A stretch of DNA of 35,183 bases, from the NCBI GenBank assembly GCA_016220035.1, contig JACRIO010000287.1, positions 1-35,183 on the forward strand, read 5' to 3'. The notes beneath the pieces are model-generated. The model did not search any database. It had not been told where the DNA came from and saw only the letters and a list, made by a program, of their open reading frames with translations. Below are positions 25,186 to 33,895 of the stretch, piece after piece. Source of the stretch: Planctomycetota bacterium. Lineage in GTDB: Bacteria; Planctomycetota; UBA1135; GCA-002686595. Numbering within the stretch: the stretch's first letter is position 1; each line of letters starts with the position of its first letter. The position numbers and the translations under genes are program-made.

Positions 25186-25365
25186 ACGATCATCGGAAGC
25201 GCGTGTCCGCAGCTTCCGCGACGCCGATCGGCGCGGCCGCTCCTCGTGCTTCCGCCCCGCGTACCGCGCCCAACCGCACGAGGCTGGTGCCTCCCTCCAC
25301 CGTGGGAAGTGCGGATCGTCCTCGGGCGCAACGGTGCCGGCACTTCGTGCTGAACGCTCGACCAG
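25186..25365. other. Intergenic region with no recognised feature
   Basis: These 180 nt lie between two minus-strand genes. I see no credible gene, strong hairpin or clear promoter here. Confidence 0.4.
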
Positions 25366-27726
25366 CTACTTCAGCACCACGGAGACTCTTCCGATCTCGC
25401 CACCGAACGCGAACGGGCGACGGTCGAAGTAGTCGCGCGACACCGTCGAGCCGAGGTCGGTGCCGACGTCGAAGCTCTCGCTTGCGGTGAAGGCGGCGGG
25501 CACCGACATCTTCACCGTGGCGCGGGCGACCTCCTTCCCATCGACGCTGAGCGCGACCTCGGCGGGGGCGCCTGGCTTCGGCTTCGAGAGCGTCGTCTTC
25601 ACGACGATGGTGTGCTTGCCGGCCGGGATCTTCTCCGCCGACTTCGCGATCGAGCGGTCGATGATCATCAGGTTGTATTCGAAGACCAGGTGCCCCTTGT
25701 CCATGTAGCAGGTGAGGCCGCCGCCGGCGCCGCCCATCGCGTAGAGCACGCCACTCGCGTCGGAACCGCATTCGAGCTCGATGGTCACCGTGTTGCTCTG
25801 GTTGCCGAGGGCCGGCGCGGCGAATTCGGGCATGCGCGTCGTGCCGCCGTCGAAAGTCCAGTTCGTGTAGGGCGTCTTGATTCGATCCTCGGGATGAATG
25901 CGCAGCCAGATGCCAGCCCCGATCGGGAACGCCTTGTTCTCGCGCGCTTGCTCTAGGAAGAGCTGTTTCAGCTCCGCGAGCTTCTCAGGGTGTTCCGCGG
26001 CCAGGTCGTGCATCTGGGAGAAGTCCTTCGTCAGGTCGTACAACTCCCAGATCGCCTTGGAGGAGTCCCAGTCGCCCAGCCCGGGCTGGGCGTTGAGCCA
26101 GGGGCTCAGCGGGCCGAACGTGCACGCATACCATCCGTCCTGGTAGATGCCGTCGCTCCCGTTGTTGTCGAAGTACTGGACGTGCTTGTTCTCCGGCGCA
26201 GCCGCGTCAGCGAAACTCGCCGCCATGCTCACGCCGTCGATCGGATCCTGCGCGAAGCCATTGACCACTCTGGGGGCCTCGATGCCGAGGATGTCGTACA
26301 GCGTCGGGGCGATGTCGTTGACGTGGTGGAACTGCGAGCGTGGTGCCTTGTCGGCCTTGATCTTCTTCGGCCACGACACGACGAGCGGGTTGCGCGTGCC
26401 GCCGAAGTGAGCGGCGACGAGCTTGGTGGAACGGAAGGGCGTGCTGCCGGCCCAAGCCCATCCGGCGTGGTACATGTTGTCGGTCAGCGGCCCGCCCAGC
26501 GCGTCGAGACCGCCGAGTCCTTCCAACGCCTTGATCTGCTGTGCGATGGTGTTCGGAATCTGATTCTGCGCGAGCAACTCGCTGATCGAACCGTTCTGGC
26601 CTTCGGCCGAGGAACCGTTGTCGCCCCAGATGTAGAAGATGAGCGTGTTCTCCCGCTGACCGGTTTGGTCGAGGTAGTCCACCAACTTGCCTACTTGCGC
26701 GTCGGTGTGCTCGCAGAAACCGGCGTAGAGCTCCATCAGCCGGGCCTGGAATGCGCGTTCCGCCGCCGGGATGTCCGCCCAAGCGGCCATGGTCTGGTCG
26801 CGGGGAGTGAGTTCGCTATCGGCGGGGATCCAACCGAGCGCCTTCTGACGCGCGAAGATCTCCCCGCGCAGCTTGTCCCAGCCCTGGTCGAACTTGCCCT
26901 TGTACTTGTCTGCCCATTGCGCATTGACATGGTGCGGGCCGTGGACGCCGCCGGGCGACCAGTACATGAAGAAGGGCTTGTCCGGCGCGAAAGCACGGTG
27001 CTTCTTCAGCCAGGTGATGCCCTTCTCCGCCATGTCCTCCGTGAGGTGATAGTGCTCGTCGTGCGGCGGTTCGATGGCCGTGGTGTTCTCCACGAGCCGC
27101 GGCTCCCATTGCGAGGTCTCGCCCGCCATGAAGCCGTAGAAGTACTCGAAGCCGTACCCCGTCGGCCAATAGGTGAAAGGGCCCATCGCCGTCGTCTGAT
27201 CGGCAGGGGTGTTGTGCCACTTGCCGAAGGCGGAGGTCTTGTAGCCGTAGTCCTTCAAGACCTCCGCCACCGTCGCGGAGGTCATGGGCATGATGCCCGT
27301 GTATCCATCCCAGTCCACCGCCCGCTCCGCGATCGTGCCGCTGCCCACGCGCTGGTGATTGCGCCCCGTGAGCAGGCAGGCGCGGGTCGGGGAACAGATC
27401 GACGTCGTGTGAAAGCGGTTGTAGCTGATGCCCTGCTCGGCCAGGCGCGAGAGCGTCGGTGTGTGCGCAAAACCGCCGAAGGTGTCGGGCACGCCGAAAC
27501 CCGCGTCGTCGATCAGGACCACGAGCACGTTGGGCGCGTCCGCGGGGAGGTGATTCGCCGCCTTCCGGCGCTCGTGAACGGACTCCTGCAGCGTCGGCCC
27601 CGCCTTGCTGGCCGAGGGCGTGGGCGGGAAGGGCAGGACCGCACCGTCCTCGACCGCGGTCGAATGACATCCGACGGCGACCAGCCCCAGGATTGAAGGA
27701 GCGAGGAGCGCGACAACCTTGCTCAT
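25366..27726 (-). CDS. Formylglycine-dependent sulfatase, lipoprotein form
   Basis: The 786-residue type I sulfatase has an N-terminal lipoprotein signal peptide with the lipobox AVGC (Cys20), so it is probably membrane-anchored on the periplasmic or outer side. The sulfatase signature CSPTRACLLTGR contains Cys111, the residue oxidised to formylglycine. Metal-ligand segments are LIDDAG (Asp73, Asp74) and YIWGDNGSSAEG, and GKWHNTP is conserved in the active site. About the last 150 residues form a beta-rich C-terminal domain ending in FAFGGEIGRVSVVLK. It hydrolyses a sulfate ester; the substrate is not determinable here. It lies 59 nt downstream of a paralogous sulfatase gene on the same strand. 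No sulfatase-maturing enzyme is in the window. Confidence 0.93.
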   Translation of the reverse strand: MSKVVALLAPSILGLVAVGCHSTAVEDGAVLPFPPTPSASKAGPTLQESVHERRKAANHLPADAPNVLVVLIDDAGFGVPDTFGGFAHTPTLSRLAEQGISYNRFHTTSICSPTRACLLTGRNHQRVGSGTIAERAVDWDGYTGIMPMTSATVAEVLKDYGYKTSAFGKWHNTPADQTTAMGPFTYWPTGYGFEYFYGFMAGETSQWEPRLVENTTAIEPPHDEHYHLTEDMAEKGITWLKKHRAFAPDKPFFMYWSPGGVHGPHHVNAQWADKYKGKFDQGWDKLRGEIFARQKALGWIPADSELTPRDQTMAAWADIPAAERAFQARLMELYAGFCEHTDAQVGKLVDYLDQTGQRENTLIFYIWGDNGSSAEGQNGSISELLAQNQIPNTIAQQIKALEGLGGLDALGGPLTDNMYHAGWAWAGSTPFRSTKLVAAHFGGTRNPLVVSWPKKIKADKAPRSQFHHVNDIAPTLYDILGIEAPRVVNGFAQDPIDGVSMAASFADAAAPENKHVQYFDNNGSDGIYQDGWYACTFGPLSPWLNAQPGLGDWDSSKAIWELYDLTKDFSQMHDLAAEHPEKLAELKQLFLEQARENKAFPIGAGIWLRIHPEDRIKTPYTNWTFDGGTTRMPEFAAPALGNQSNTVTIELECGSDASGVLYAMGGAGGGLTCYMDKGHLVFEYNLMIIDRSIAKSAEKIPAGKHTIVVKTTLSKPKPGAPAEVALSVDGKEVARATVKMSVPAAFTASESFDVGTDLGSTVSRDYFDRRPFAFGGEIGRVSVVLK

Positions 27727-27770
27727 GTTCGTTGGGTCACCTGGGTTTCGGAACGTGGCGGGTCCGTATC

Positions 27771-27786
27771 ACTGACGCGAGTCAGT
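27771..27786. promoter_or_regulatory. Small inverted repeat between the two sulfatase genes
   Basis: ACTGAC (27771-27776), GCGA, GTCAGT (27781-27786) is a perfect 6-bp inverted repeat. It abuts and overlaps by one base the stop codon of the upstream sulfatase gene and lies about 45 nt before the start of the next. It could be an operator, a processing hairpin or chance. Confidence 0.3.
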
Positions 27787-30155
27787 CATTTCTTGATGTA
27801 CGCGATCTTCGTGGTGCCGATCACTCCATTGAAGGCGAACGGAGCCTGATCGTAGTAGTCGAGGGATACGGGCGAGTCGAGATCGCAACCGATGTCGAAG
27901 GTGGCGTTCGACGTGAAGTGGAGGGACATGGCGGCCGGCACCCTGCCGGACGCCACGATGTTTCCATTCACCTTCAACGCGACATCCATGGGACCGCCGA
28001 TCTTTGCGACGAGCTTGGACTCGACCTCCACCTTCACCTTGCCCGTCGGCAACTTGTCCTTGGACCTGAGCTTCGTGCGCTGAACCTCGAAGAGGTTGAA
28101 CTCATAGCAAAGGAAACCGTCCTTCACGTAACAGGTGAGGCCGCCCGAGAAGCCTGCCAGTGCGTACAACACGCCGTTGGCGCCGGCGGGAACCTCCAAG
28201 TCCATGGCGACCAGGCTGTCGACCTTGCCGAGCTTGGGCGCGGCCGATTCCGGCATGCGAGTCAGGGGGCCGTCGAAGGTCCATTCGGATAGGGACGAAG
28301 CTGGAGCGTCCTCCGGATGGAACATCGCTGTGGACCACAGGCCGCCGCCGATCGGGAGGTTCTGGTTCTTCGTGGACTCGATCAGGAACAGCGCCTTCAA
28401 CTCTTCGAGCTTCCCGGGGTTGGCCGCCGCGAGGTCGTTCGCCTGACTCCAATCTTCGGCGATGTTGTAGAGCTCCCACTTGTCCGTCAGGGGCGACCAC
28501 TCTTTGGCACCCTTCGGTACTCCACCCACCCATGGCTCGCGCGGGCCCGGTGCGCTGGCGAACCAACCCTCGTGATATATGCCGCGGCTGGCCATGATGT
28601 CGAAGAACTGCGTCTTGCGGCGCCCCTCGACCCGCGCATCGGCCAGGGAATAGACCATGCTGACGCCGTCGATCGAGTCCTGCTCAAAGCCATTGACCAC
28701 GCGCGGCGGAGTGATCTTCGTCAGTTCGTAGATCGTCGGCGCGATGTCGACGACGTGGTGGAACTGCGGCCGGGCGACCGGATCCGCCTTGATGCGGCTC
28801 GGCCAGGCGACGGCCATCGGCTGGCGGGTGCCGCCGAAGTAACTGCCCATGAGCTTGGTGCCCTGATAGGGAGTGCTGCCAGCCCAGGCCCAAGCGGCGT
28901 GGACCATGTTGTCGGTCTTCGGTCCGCCCAGGGCGTCGAGCCCTCCCAACTCCTTCAGTGCCTCGAGGTGCTGGGAGATCTTGGTCGGAATCCCGTTCTG
29001 GGCGAGTTGCTCGCTGATCGTGCCGTAGAGACCCTCTGCGGAGGAACCGTTGTCGCCCCAGATGTAGAAGATGAGGGTGTTGTCGAGCCGGCCCTCGCGC
29101 TCGATTTCGTCGATGACCCGGCCGGCGTTGAAATCGGCGTGCTCGGTGAACCCGGCGAAGACCTCCATGAGGCGGCGCTGGAACGGCCTCTCCTCCTCGG
29201 GAATCGACTCCCAGGACGCCATCGAGGCGGGACGCGGTGTGAGTTGGGCGTTCTGGGGAATCCAACCCTTCTGCTTCGCGCGCACGAAGACGCGCTCGCG
29301 GTACTTGTCCCACCCATCGTCGAACTTGCCTTTGTACTTGTCCGCCCATTCTTTCATGATCTGGTGCGGGCCGTGCGAAGCACCCGGCGCCCAGTACATG
29401 AAGAACGGCTTGTCCGGCGCATAGGCCTTCTGCTCACGGAGCCAGTGGATCGCGTCCGTCGCGATGTCGTCGGTGAGATGGTACCCCTTGGGCAGGTGCT
29501 CCGTGACCTGGCTGGTGTTGCGTGTCAGAGTGGGCTCGTACTGGGACGCCTCACCGGCGAGGAATCCATAGAAGTACTCGAAACCGTACCCGGTCGGCCA
29601 GTACTCGAACGGTCCCTTGGTCGTGAGCTGTTCTTCGGGCGTGTTGTGCCATTTCCCCCACGCCCCAGTGTTGTAGCCATAGTTCTTCAGCACCTCGGCC
29701 ACGGTCGCCGACGATTTCGGGATGATCCCGCTGAAGCCGTCGAATTCGTTGGCGATCGCGGCGATCTGGCCGTTGCCGACGCGCGTGTGGTTGCGTCCCG
29801 TGAGGAGGGCCGCGCGAGTCGGCGAGCACATCGCCGTGGAGTGGAATCGGTTGTAGGACACCCCCATCCGCGCCACCCGGTCGAGCGTCGGCGTGTTGAT
29901 CTCGCCACCGTACGTCGAGGGTGTGGCGGGCCCCACGTCGTCCATCAAGATGATCAGGATGTTCGGCGCGCCCTCGGCCAGACGCCGGGGCTCGACGCGC
30001 TTCGCGTAAGTGGAGTCCTGCATGGTCAGCCCCGGTGTGGAGGCCGACGGCACCCGCGGGAACGGCAGGACTTCCTGTGCGGTGGCCGCGCGCCCGATGA
30101 CCGTGCACAGCACGAGACAAGTACCGTGAAGGACTGAGACGGAGTTCATGGGCAT
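27786..30155 (-). CDS. Formylglycine-dependent sulfatase, secreted form
   Basis: This 789-residue paralogue of the downstream sulfatase has a cleavable-type signal peptide (about residues 1-26, ending ...IGRAATAQ) and no clear lipobox. The signature CSPTRAALLTGR contains Cys110 (future formylglycine). Metal-site segments are LMDDVG (Asp72, Asp73) and YIWGDNGSSAEG, with GKWHNTP and TGYGFEYFYGF shared with its neighbour. The C-terminal beta domain ends FAFNGVIGTTKIAYIKK. AAGGA lies 6 nt before ATG 30155; an internal ATG two codons later is also possible. It is the first gene of the minus-strand sulfatase pair and is divergent from the outer-membrane protein genes at 30403 and 31292. Confidence 0.93.
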   Translation of the reverse strand: MPMNSVSVLHGTCLVLCTVIGRAATAQEVLPFPRVPSASTPGLTMQDSTYAKRVEPRRLAEGAPNILIILMDDVGPATPSTYGGEINTPTLDRVARMGVSYNRFHSTAMCSPTRAALLTGRNHTRVGNGQIAAIANEFDGFSGIIPKSSATVAEVLKNYGYNTGAWGKWHNTPEEQLTTKGPFEYWPTGYGFEYFYGFLAGEASQYEPTLTRNTSQVTEHLPKGYHLTDDIATDAIHWLREQKAYAPDKPFFMYWAPGASHGPHQIMKEWADKYKGKFDDGWDKYRERVFVRAKQKGWIPQNAQLTPRPASMASWESIPEEERPFQRRLMEVFAGFTEHADFNAGRVIDEIEREGRLDNTLIFYIWGDNGSSAEGLYGTISEQLAQNGIPTKISQHLEALKELGGLDALGGPKTDNMVHAAWAWAGSTPYQGTKLMGSYFGGTRQPMAVAWPSRIKADPVARPQFHHVVDIAPTIYELTKITPPRVVNGFEQDSIDGVSMVYSLADARVEGRRKTQFFDIMASRGIYHEGWFASAPGPREPWVGGVPKGAKEWSPLTDKWELYNIAEDWSQANDLAAANPGKLEELKALFLIESTKNQNLPIGGGLWSTAMFHPEDAPASSLSEWTFDGPLTRMPESAAPKLGKVDSLVAMDLEVPAGANGVLYALAGFSGGLTCYVKDGFLCYEFNLFEVQRTKLRSKDKLPTGKVKVEVESKLVAKIGGPMDVALKVNGNIVASGRVPAAMSLHFTSNATFDIGCDLDSPVSLDYYDQAPFAFNGVIGTTKIAYIKK

Positions 30156-30260
30156 CCTGGTTCCTTGGGCGGGTCTCTCTCGGAGGGCGCCGCGAGGTTC
30201 GAGTGACGACGCACGACTAGCGCCGTCCGTTCTCCAGCCCCCCCGGACTTGAAGGGTGCG

Positions 30261-30288
30261 AGGTTAGCCTGACGTGGAGCCAAGGCAA
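30261..30288 (-). promoter_or_regulatory. Promoter of the sulfatase pair
   Basis: On the minus strand TTGCCT (30288-30283), a 16-nt spacer and TAACCT (30266-30261) form a plausible sigma-70-type promoter. It lies about 105 nt upstream of the sulfatase ATG at 30155, leaving a 5' leader of roughly 100 nt. Confidence 0.5.
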
Positions 30289-30365
30289 GTCAACCTGCCC
30301 CTTGGTGTATGCGCAGGCGCTCGGATCCGGGATCGTGCGGCAGAGTCGCGCGATGCGGTCCGGGC

Positions 30366-30394
30366 TTGCCGCACGTCGAGGAAGTCCGTAGCCT
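30366..30394 (+). promoter_or_regulatory. Promoter of the outer-membrane protein genes
   Basis: TTGCCG (30366-30371), a 17-nt spacer and TAGCCT (30389-30394) precede ATG 30403 by only 8 nt, predicting a leaderless transcript. It fixes the start at 30403 rather than the in-frame ATG at 30274, which would lie upstream of the promoter. Confidence 0.6.
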
Positions 30395-30402
30395 CCGCCG
30401 TC

Positions 30403-31257
30403 ATGCGCTCTGGAATCGGCTCCTTGCTCATGCTGAGCGCACTCCGTCGGTCGGCCTGCGTCGTCGTCCTGCTCTGTGCCGCGTGCGCGACCAACCGCTC
30501 GAGCGGGCTCCTTGCTTCCGTGCAGGAGGCGGACACGCTCGTGGCGTCCCAATCGGATCACGGAGCCGGCGCGGACGAGCTCTCGAAGCAGGCGACCGAT
30601 CCTACTGCGTCTTTGATGTCCCTCGGGATCATCGGCACATACAGCGGTCCCTATCGTGGCGATGCGCCCGGACAGGACGCTTCCACGACGCGCCTCAAGT
30701 TCCAGCCCGTCATTCCCTTCAAAGCCTGGGGTGCGGACAACATCCTCAGGGTCAGCATGCCGTACACGCTCGACGGCCGTGGTCAGCACGGGTTGGGTGA
30801 CGTCAGCATCTTCGATCTCGTCGTGAACCAGGAGGATTGGGGGCGCTGGGGCCTCGGGCCCGTCATGACCCTGGCGGGCAACGACGATGCCCCCGACTCG
30901 TTCGTCATCGGCCCCGCGGTGGGCGGTGTCTACCAGGCCAGCAAGACGTTCAGTGTCGGCCTCTTCAGCCAAAATGTCTTCGGCGGCGACACCGCGATCA
31001 GTCAGCTCCAACCGATCGCCGCCTACCAGCTCGGCGACGGCTGGGCGCTGAGCGGGGGCGACCTGCAGTACGTCTACGATTGGCGCGAGAGCCGCTGGCT
31101 CTCGGCCCCCATCGGCATTCAGATCGGCAAGGTGTCGCGCCTCGGTGGTCAGCCCATCCGGTTCGCGTTCAATCCTCAGTACGAGCTGCTCCACGACGAC
31201 GGCCTTCCGGAGTGGACGCTGAACTTCAGCGTGACCCTGCTCGCTCCAATGCCTTGA
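30403..31257 (+). CDS. Outer-membrane beta-barrel-like protein ('neuromedin U' type)
   Basis: The 284-residue exported protein starts MRSGIGSLLMLSALRRSACV, with a hydrophobic signal ending in LLCAACATN, a weak lipobox. The mature part resembles bacterial proteins misleadingly labelled neuromedin U. It shows DPTASLMSLGIIGTYSGPY, KFQPVIPFKAWG, DVSIFDLVVNQEDWGRWGLG, GLFSQNVFGG and the strand-rich end SGGDLQYVYDWRESRWLSAP and EWTLNFSVTLL. Alternating hydrophobic residues and an aromatic-rich C-terminus suggest an outer-membrane barrel. The role is unknown; transport of the sulfatase substrate or product is an inference from the divergent sulfatases and the porin 34 nt downstream. Confidence 0.75.
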   Translation: MRSGIGSLLMLSALRRSACVVVLLCAACATNRSSGLLASVQEADTLVASQSDHGAGADELSKQATDPTASLMSLGIIGTYSGPYRGDAPGQDASTTRLKFQPVIPFKAWGADNILRVSMPYTLDGRGQHGLGDVSIFDLVVNQEDWGRWGLGPVMTLAGNDDAPDSFVIGPAVGGVYQASKTFSVGLFSQNVFGGDTAISQLQPIAAYQLGDGWALSGGDLQYVYDWRESRWLSAPIGIQIGKVSRLGGQPIRFAFNPQYELLHDDGLPEWTLNFSVTLLAPMP

Positions 31258-31291
31258 GATTCGCGCGCCACCGGCGACCAGGAACCCAGCC

Positions 31292-32614
31292 ATGAACGCA
31301 CTGTCCCTGCTTCTTGCCGTACCCCTGAACGGTCCATGGGCGTTGCTCGCACTGCCTCAGGAGGAGTCGAAAGCGACCGGGCTCCTGCCCCTGATCGACT
31401 ACTCGGGGGAGGTCGCATCGCGCCCTTATTTCTCGGGCGACTGGGGCGGCGGTCGCGAACAGCTCGCGCGCAAGGGCTGGCGCTTCGAGGCCAGCTTCAC
31501 TCAGAACCTGTTTGGCGTGGTCGAGGGTGGACGGGACGAAGGCTGGCGGTACGGCGGCAAGCTGGACCTGTTCGTCAACGCCGACCTCGATCGCATGGGC
31601 GTCGTGCCCGGCGGCCTGGTCTCGATGCACACGGAGTCGCGCTACGGTAACTCCGTCAACGGCATCGCTGGATCCATCCTGCCGGTCGATGACACGCTCT
31701 ACTTCCCGCTCACGGACGAGCCGGACGCCGACCTCGGGCTCGCGATCACGGAGTTGCGCTACACGCAGTTCTTCTCCAAACACTCTGCCATGTTTCTCGG
31801 CAAGTTCACCGTCCTCGGGGGTGACGTGAACGAGTTCGCTGGCGGGCATGGATACGAACAATTCGTCAGCCACGCGTTCTCGAACCCCTCGGTGGCGGCG
31901 CTGATCAACCCCTACAGCACGCTCGGCACGGGCTTGCTCGTCCTGCCCAATTCGAGTTGGACGATCACCAGCGCGCTGTACTGTAGCACCGACTCCTCGA
32001 CGACGACCGGCTTCGACACTCTCGACGAAGGACTGACTTGGTCGACGACGGTGCGCGGCCAGTATCGTCTGGGCGACAAACCTGGCGGCATGTCGCTTAC
32101 CGGGCAATACGGGTTCGACAATGACTTCGTCGATTTTTCCGGTCAGTTCGTGCACCAGGGCGGCCTCTCGCTCCCGCTCACCCACGACACGTGGAATGCG
32201 TACTGGAACGGATGGCAATATCTCCACGTCGAGGAGGACTCGGACAAGCCGATCGATCTCAGTGACGGGCGCCTCGACCGCCAGGGATTGGGAGCCTTTG
32301 CGCGCCTGGGCATCGCGGATGACGACACGAATCCGGTCGACTTCATGGCCAGCGCGGGCTTCGGCGGCCGCGGCCCCTTCTCGGGTCGTGACGAGGACTC
32401 CTGGGGCATCGGCTACGCCTTCGCGAACGTGAAGGAGCAGGCCTTCTTGACCGGCACACTGCTCGACGACGGTGGAAATCGCATCGAGGCTTACTACTCC
32501 TTCGCTGTCACCCCCGCCGTCTTCCTGACCCTCGACGCCCAACAGGTGGACTCGATTCTGGCCGGGGTCGACGCAGCCACGATCCTGGGCGTTCGCCTGC
32601 GCGCGCGGTTCTGA
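31292..32614 (+). CDS. OprB-type carbohydrate-selective porin
   Basis: The 440-residue predicted outer-membrane porin has a short, weak N-terminal signal (MNALSLLLAVPLNGPWALLAL). Typical OprB-family segments are YFSGDWGGGREQLARKGW near the N-terminus, FEASFTQNLFGVVEGG, GGKLDLFVNADLDRMG, then LRYTQFFSKHSAMFLGKFTV, many beta-strand-like stretches, and a C-terminal strand ending in ILGVRLRARF with the terminal Phe typical of outer-membrane barrels. Family members pass sugars passively. It lies 34 nt after the barrel-like gene at 30403, very probably in one transcript, and divergent from two sulfatases, so a sulfated sugar is a reasonable but untested substrate. It is followed by a strong convergent hairpin. 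Confidence 0.87.
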   Translation: MNALSLLLAVPLNGPWALLALPQEESKATGLLPLIDYSGEVASRPYFSGDWGGGREQLARKGWRFEASFTQNLFGVVEGGRDEGWRYGGKLDLFVNADLDRMGVVPGGLVSMHTESRYGNSVNGIAGSILPVDDTLYFPLTDEPDADLGLAITELRYTQFFSKHSAMFLGKFTVLGGDVNEFAGGHGYEQFVSHAFSNPSVAALINPYSTLGTGLLVLPNSSWTITSALYCSTDSSTTTGFDTLDEGLTWSTTVRGQYRLGDKPGGMSLTGQYGFDNDFVDFSGQFVHQGGLSLPLTHDTWNAYWNGWQYLHVEEDSDKPIDLSDGRLDRQGLGAFARLGIADDDTNPVDFMASAGFGGRGPFSGRDEDSWGIGYAFANVKEQAFLTGTLLDDGGNRIEAYYSFAVTPAVFLTLDAQQVDSILAGVDAATILGVRLRARF

Positions 32615-32686
32615 ACTCCGCGTGCTCGCGCCTTCACGCTCCGGCATGGGGCAGCGGTGATCGATCGCCGTCTTCGGCCGCCGCCG

Positions 32687-32724
32687 GCACGGTCACTCGC
32701 GAGCGCCTGCGAGTGGAGCCGTGC
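32687..32724. terminator. Long hairpin between convergent genes
   Basis: GCACGG (32687-32692) pairs with CCGTGC (32719-32724), and CACTCGC (32694-32700) pairs with GCGAGTG (32709-32715) around an 8-nt loop, with a small internal bulge. It sits between the porin gene and the convergent gene ending at 32775, so it fits a bidirectional terminator. No T-tract is present. Confidence 0.55.
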
Positions 32725-32774
32725 GGCGCGGGGGCAAGCTCGGCCTGCCGCCGTCCGTCAGCACGGGCGCTCCT

Positions 32775-33779
32775 TCACTCGATCGACGCCTTGTATTCGA
32801 CCTCGCCCTCGAAGCGGACCTTCTGCGAGAACTCGTGGGTCTCCTCGTCGAACTGCATCGTGCGGCTGGACTCCATCCCGAACTCGAACTTGCCGCCGAG
32901 CTTGAACGAGCGAAGGTGGCCCGCCTTCGGGTTCCAAAGCACTTCGCCTTCGAGCTCGAAACTCGCGTCGAGCGCCGCCTTGCCCTCGTCCTGGTCGAGC
33001 GTGCCGTTCGACGACAAGTCGGCCTTGACCTCGATCACGGCGTAGGTCACGCCGCCCTCCTCGCGCGTGCCCTTGTAGGTGGCGGTCGCCTTGCCGGTGA
33101 GGTTCTTCTCGATCGTCTCTTGGAACTGGTCGTCCTCGTCCGGGCCTTCCTCGTCGCCCTCCTTCGCGGCTTCGAGGTGCAGTCGTCCGCTCGGCGACAT
33201 CACCGAGCGGAAGAGCTTGGCTTCGAGGTTCCATGTGTCGCCCTCCGCGACCGGCTTGCTCGGCAGGAAACCGATGAAGTCGAGGTCGCCGTCGAGCTTC
33301 TCGAGCAGCTCGTCGTCGCCCTTCTCGCCCTCGGCCCACGCGGCACTGCACTCGTCGTCCTTCCAGGTGAGCACGACCTTCTTGCCTTCGAGCTTGCTCG
33401 ACTCTTCCTTGCTCTCCTCGTGGGAGTCGGCCTCGATGCCGGCGGGCGGCTCGAAGTTCTGCCCCGACTTGCCCGAGAGCTTGTCGAACGTGCGCACGAG
33501 CTTCGTCGGACGTCCGTCGGCGATCGCGCCGTACTCGTCCGTGATCTCCATGTGCTCCTCGCTCGTGACGGTGACCTTCGCGTCGCCCATGCCGCCCGAA
33601 TGGTCGTTCCCGTCGAACGTCATCGACATCTCGGTCGAGTGCATCTCGAGCTTCGTGTCGAAGGTCTTCGAGAGCTTCGCCTTGGCCTCGACCTTGAACG
33701 CCAGCGTGTCGGCGGGCGCCACGAAGGCGGCGGTGATGGCGAGGAGCGACGGGAGCAACAAGGTGTGCTTGCGGATCAT
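32775..33779 (-). CDS. Secreted acidic protein of unknown function
   Basis: The 334-residue exported protein has the signal peptide MIRKHTLLLPSLLAITAAFV (cleavage probably near PADTLA/FK). The mature part is strongly acidic with stretches such as EADSHEESKEES and EGDEEGPDEDDQFQE, and appears rich in alternating beta strands: LEMHSTEMSMTFDG, TWKDDECSAAW, GTREEGGVTYAVIEVKADLS, LEGEVLWNPKAGHLRSFKL. It has a single cysteine in the mature part. I do not recognise a named family, although secreted beta-rich proteins of similar length and style occur in planctomycetes. It is divergent from the acetyltransferase gene and probably transcribed alone. Confidence 0.75.
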   Translation of the reverse strand: MIRKHTLLLPSLLAITAAFVAPADTLAFKVEAKAKLSKTFDTKLEMHSTEMSMTFDGNDHSGGMGDAKVTVTSEEHMEITDEYGAIADGRPTKLVRTFDKLSGKSGQNFEPPAGIEADSHEESKEESSKLEGKKVVLTWKDDECSAAWAEGEKGDDELLEKLDGDLDFIGFLPSKPVAEGDTWNLEAKLFRSVMSPSGRLHLEAAKEGDEEGPDEDDQFQETIEKNLTGKATATYKGTREEGGVTYAVIEVKADLSSNGTLDQDEGKAALDASFELEGEVLWNPKAGHLRSFKLGGKFEFGMESSRTMQFDEETHEFSQKVRFEGEVEYKASIE

Positions 33780-33895
33780 CTAGGTTCGAGTCCTTCCACT
33801 CGGGCCCGAAGCGCTCGGGCGTGAGTTCGGAACGATAACATCCGGACGCGGGGAGGGCGGCGAGCCGGCCCGTGAACCTGGAAAAGGGAGGGCAA

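Noticed and set aside
25990-30137. Long plus-strand frames opposite the two sulfatases
   Set aside because: Similar antisense frames appear opposite both paralogues, which reflects the conserved coding strand rather than a real gene.
30274-30402. Upstream ATG for the barrel-like protein
   Set aside because: The extension lies upstream of and through the predicted promoter and hides the signal peptide inside the protein.
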